Below, piece after piece: positions 6,460-8,030 of a stretch of DNA of 8,030 nt. Every line of letters starts with the position of its first letter. Positions within the stretch are counted from its first letter, which is position 1. Made by a program: the position numbers and the translations under genes. Location: the NCBI GenBank assembly GCA_027858555.1, contig JAQICP010000192.1:1-8030 (forward strand), in the 5' to 3' direction. This stretch comes from Vallitaleaceae bacterium (lineage in GTDB: Bacteria; Bacillota; Clostridia; Lachnospirales; Vallitaleaceae). The notes under the pieces were generated by a model. It did no database searches, was not told the DNA's origin, and saw nothing but the letters and a program-made list of their open reading frames with translations.

Positions 6460-6513
6460 AAATAGAGGTCTCGGCGCCGAATTTAACCAAAGTTAGTGAC
6501 GAGATCTCTATTT
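6460..6513 (+). terminator. Long hairpin after the 144-aa gene, probable terminator
   Basis: AAATAGAGGTCTCG (6460-6473) pairs with CGAGATCTCTATTT (6500-6513) over 14 bp with a single G-U. The 26-nt loop holds a short TAAC/GTTA pairing, and the palindrome CGGCGCCG (6472-6479) spans the arm and loop. It starts 16 nt after the stop codon. Only a weak T tract follows, so termination may rely on the next hairpin. Confidence 0.5.
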
Positions 6514-6553
6514 ATAAAAAATGTAAAAAATTGAAAAGTTTTTTCGTACAAAC

Positions 6554-6599
6554 ACCTCTCAAATCGGTATAGATATGAGGGGTATTTTTTATCCCCTCA
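6554..6599 (+). terminator. Intrinsic terminator with an alternative hairpin
   Basis: ACCTCTCAAATC (6554-6565) pairs with GATATGAGGGGT (6572-6583) with one G-U and one A-A mismatch, followed by A and six T (6585-6590). TGAGGGG (6576-6582) can instead pair perfectly with CCCCTCA (6593-6599), enclosing the T tract. The two folds exclude each other. The first is a good terminator on the plus strand. Confidence 0.6.
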
Positions 6600-6914
6600 C
6601 AGAACATTGAAAAACAGTCATGAATTTAGACTCATACTACAATATTTTAGGTACATTACCTTACAGCCATAAAAGGGCAGCGACATAAACAACTTCGCCA
6701 TGACGATTATATCTGAGCGATTAAAGTTGGTTTTAAATGATTCTATGGTTACTGAATCAATCGCCAAGACCCAGCAGTTTAGCTTCTACTATTATAAATA
6801 CTAATAAACTCAATGGTTTAACTAACATCATGAAAGTGCATCAAATTCGGGAATTAAGAACTTTGAATTTAACCCCGTTTTTGTTAAACTAATAGTAGAA
6901 ATAGGATTTGAATA
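6600..6914. other. Stretch without an identifiable gene between terminators and transposase remnant
   Basis: Both strands carry frequent stops. A minus-strand run of about 55 codons (around 6617-6785) has no recognisable product or ribosome site. The right half contains the inverted repeat listed separately and may include the left end of the decayed insertion sequence. No strong promoter was found. Confidence 0.5.
6784..6900. repeat. Nested inverted repeat ahead of the transposase remnant
   Basis: TTCTACTATTA (6784-6794) is the exact inverse of TAATAGTAGAA (6890-6900), and GTTTAAC (6816-6822) is the inverse of GTTAAAC (6883-6889), so two arms nest with the right-hand arms adjacent. A closer competing pair is TTTAAC (6868-6873) with GTTAAA (6883-6888). 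It could be a subterminal structure of the insertion sequence or a decayed palindromic element. Confidence 0.5.
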
Positions 6915-7831
6915 TTGAGGAAAAATTATTTTAGAAAGCTGGTTAAATATATCAAAAAAGTTTATAAAATGGATAAGCAAATCAATTCCCTATCAGATGA
7001 GAGAATTAATCCAAGGTATAAAAACGGACAAGTCATGTTACCATTAGTGCTAGAATTGTTATTTAGAATCAAGAAATTAAATGAACTCAATTGCCTGCTA
7101 AAGGAAAATGAATTCAAGAATTTAATACCAAAAGGTGAGCGTTTACAACAAATTGATACAATAAGAGATACACTGAAATCAATACATTTAAAAGGTCTGG
7201 GAAAAATAAATATAAGTATTATTAAGAAAGCAATAGAGAATAAAGTTTTAAAGAATGGAACAATTGATGTCATATGGTAGCAGCTATCGATGGCACTAAA
7301 ATATTTGGAAGTTATAAGAAGTACTGTTCAAAATGTTTGACAACAGAAATAAAAGGGAAGCCATATTATTACCATTGTAGAGTTGTTATGTCGGTGGTTG
7401 GAAATGGCAAAAGCTTGTTATGGATTATGAAATGTATAATTGTAAACTTGATTCCACGAAAAAAGATGAAGGGGAAGTAAACGTATCAAAGCGTTTATTT
7501 TCAAGAGTTTCAGGTAATCATAAGAGCTTTGTTGACATAGTTACATATGATGCACTTGCCTGTAATTCGAAATTCATCAACCATTCTATTGAATTAGGAG
7601 TAGATGCAGTTATCGCGCATAACAAAACAATAATAATGCCATTAAAGATATTAAGAAAAAGGTAAATACGGAGAAAATCTCAATGAACGCACTGATAAAT
7701 TTGATGAAGTTGACAGAGTATTTGTTCGGGAAATAAATGGAAATTTATATGTATGTAATTATGATAATAGTATATATGAAAGGATAAAGGCTAAACCCAA
7801 AGAACAAAGAAATATTCTTGAAAATATCTAA
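6915..7831 (+). pseudogene. DDE transposase pseudogene with multiple frameshifts
   Basis: Consecutive pieces in different frames read as one DDE transposase of the IS4-like/DDE_Tnp_1 superfamily. The N-terminal part (6915-7273) contains INPRYKNGQVMLPLVLELL and IPKGERLQQIDTIRDTL. The frame changes near 7270 to VAAIDGTKIFGSYKKYCSKCL, with the Asp of IDGT as the first catalytic residue, then near 7415 to MDYEMYNCKLDSTKKDEGE and VDIVTYDALACNSKF with the second Asp. Further shifts occur near 7625 (NNNAIKDIKKKVN in frame 3) and 7668, ending at TAA 7829-7831. At least four frame changes are needed. The C-terminal WDIEN-type segment with the third acidic residue is not found. The start is unclear (TTG 6915 or ATG 6969). 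The exact IS family is unassigned and no terminal repeats or target duplications are evident. Confidence 0.8.
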
Positions 7832-8030
7832 AAGTAACGGTCTTTATTACATGTTTTTAGATGAATATTGGTATTTGGTGAATGAAAATCCTTATATTGA
7901 ATTAGTATAGGAATTACATGATAATACAGTATGTTACTTTGGAAAAGCCCTAAGTCATTGGCGTACTGTATTTGTCGAGGCATTTCCATCCTGAATACCT
8001 GCATAATAAGGTTCATTTCCAAAGTTGGCA
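7832..8030. other. Right-edge stretch with no assignable gene
   Basis: A plus-strand frame 3 segment (about 7821-7910, containing GLYYMFLDEYWYLVNENPYIELV) looks protein-like and may be more decayed coding sequence. A minus-strand frame is open from the right edge to 7828 (67 codons, containing MPRQIQYANDLGLFQSNILYY) but has no recognised family and no visible start. The two overlap, so at most one is real. Confidence 0.35.

Noticed and set aside
6617..6785. Minus-strand open run of about 55 codons containing MAKLFMSLPFYGCKV
   Set aside because: No ribosome site, no family recognised, and the length is possible by chance in AT-rich DNA.
6962..7273. Minus-strand hydrophobic frame opposite the transposase remnant
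   Set aside because: It is antisense to recognisable transposase segments and has no independent support.
7828..8030. Minus-strand frame open to the right edge
   Set aside because: It may be a partial gene, but no start, ribosome site or family is visible, and a protein-like plus-strand segment overlaps it.

Overview
The window is AT-rich (roughly two-thirds A+T by eye), with strong AGGAGG-type ribosome binding sites, TTGACA/TATAAT-type promoters and a Gram-positive LexA box. These point to a low-GC Firmicute, most likely a gut-type Clostridium or Lachnospiraceae member (inference). The mix of an accessory operon, sigma-like regulators and a decayed transposase suggests a mobile or accessory chromosomal region.

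Positions 1-4904 hold the 3' end of a tightly packed operon of four genes. First is the C-terminal part of a large protein cut by the left edge, whose end resembles GHKL/HSP90-type ATP-binding proteins from restriction-like systems. It is followed by an unrecognised 288-aa protein, a 243-aa protein resembling DUF6339, and a 938-aa putative DNA-binding protein with a zinc ribbon, helix-hairpin-helix-like segments, a sigma-70 region 4-type HTH and probable winged-helix repeats. Genes 1-3 overlap by 11-17 nt and the last follows after 3 nt, so the four products probably work together. A defence or restriction-like system is my best guess, from family recall only.

Positions 4905-6443 hold a compact regulatory cassette, the most striking part of the window. 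A strong promoter has a perfect-arm LexA operator in its spacer (4956-4985) and drives a 171-aa HTH regulator. Directly after that gene lie seven TGA[G/C]AC repeats at an exact 11-nt period (5627-5703), running into the -35 box of a second promoter (-10 at 5722-5727). The second transcript would begin with a hairpin-rich leader ending in an intrinsic terminator (5866-5897). Then comes a 12-codon ORF ending Ile-Arg-Gly-Pro-stop, and a 12-bp stem that buries the Shine-Dalgarno sequence of the next gene, a 144-aa sigma-like HTH protein. Read together this is a candidate cascade: DNA damage, LexA release, activator, phased repeats, then leader control by attenuation and a leader peptide, ending in a second regulator.

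Positions 6444-8030 hold two hairpins after the cassette, an inverted repeat, and a DDE transposase pseudogene broken by several frameshifts. No gene can be assigned at the right edge.
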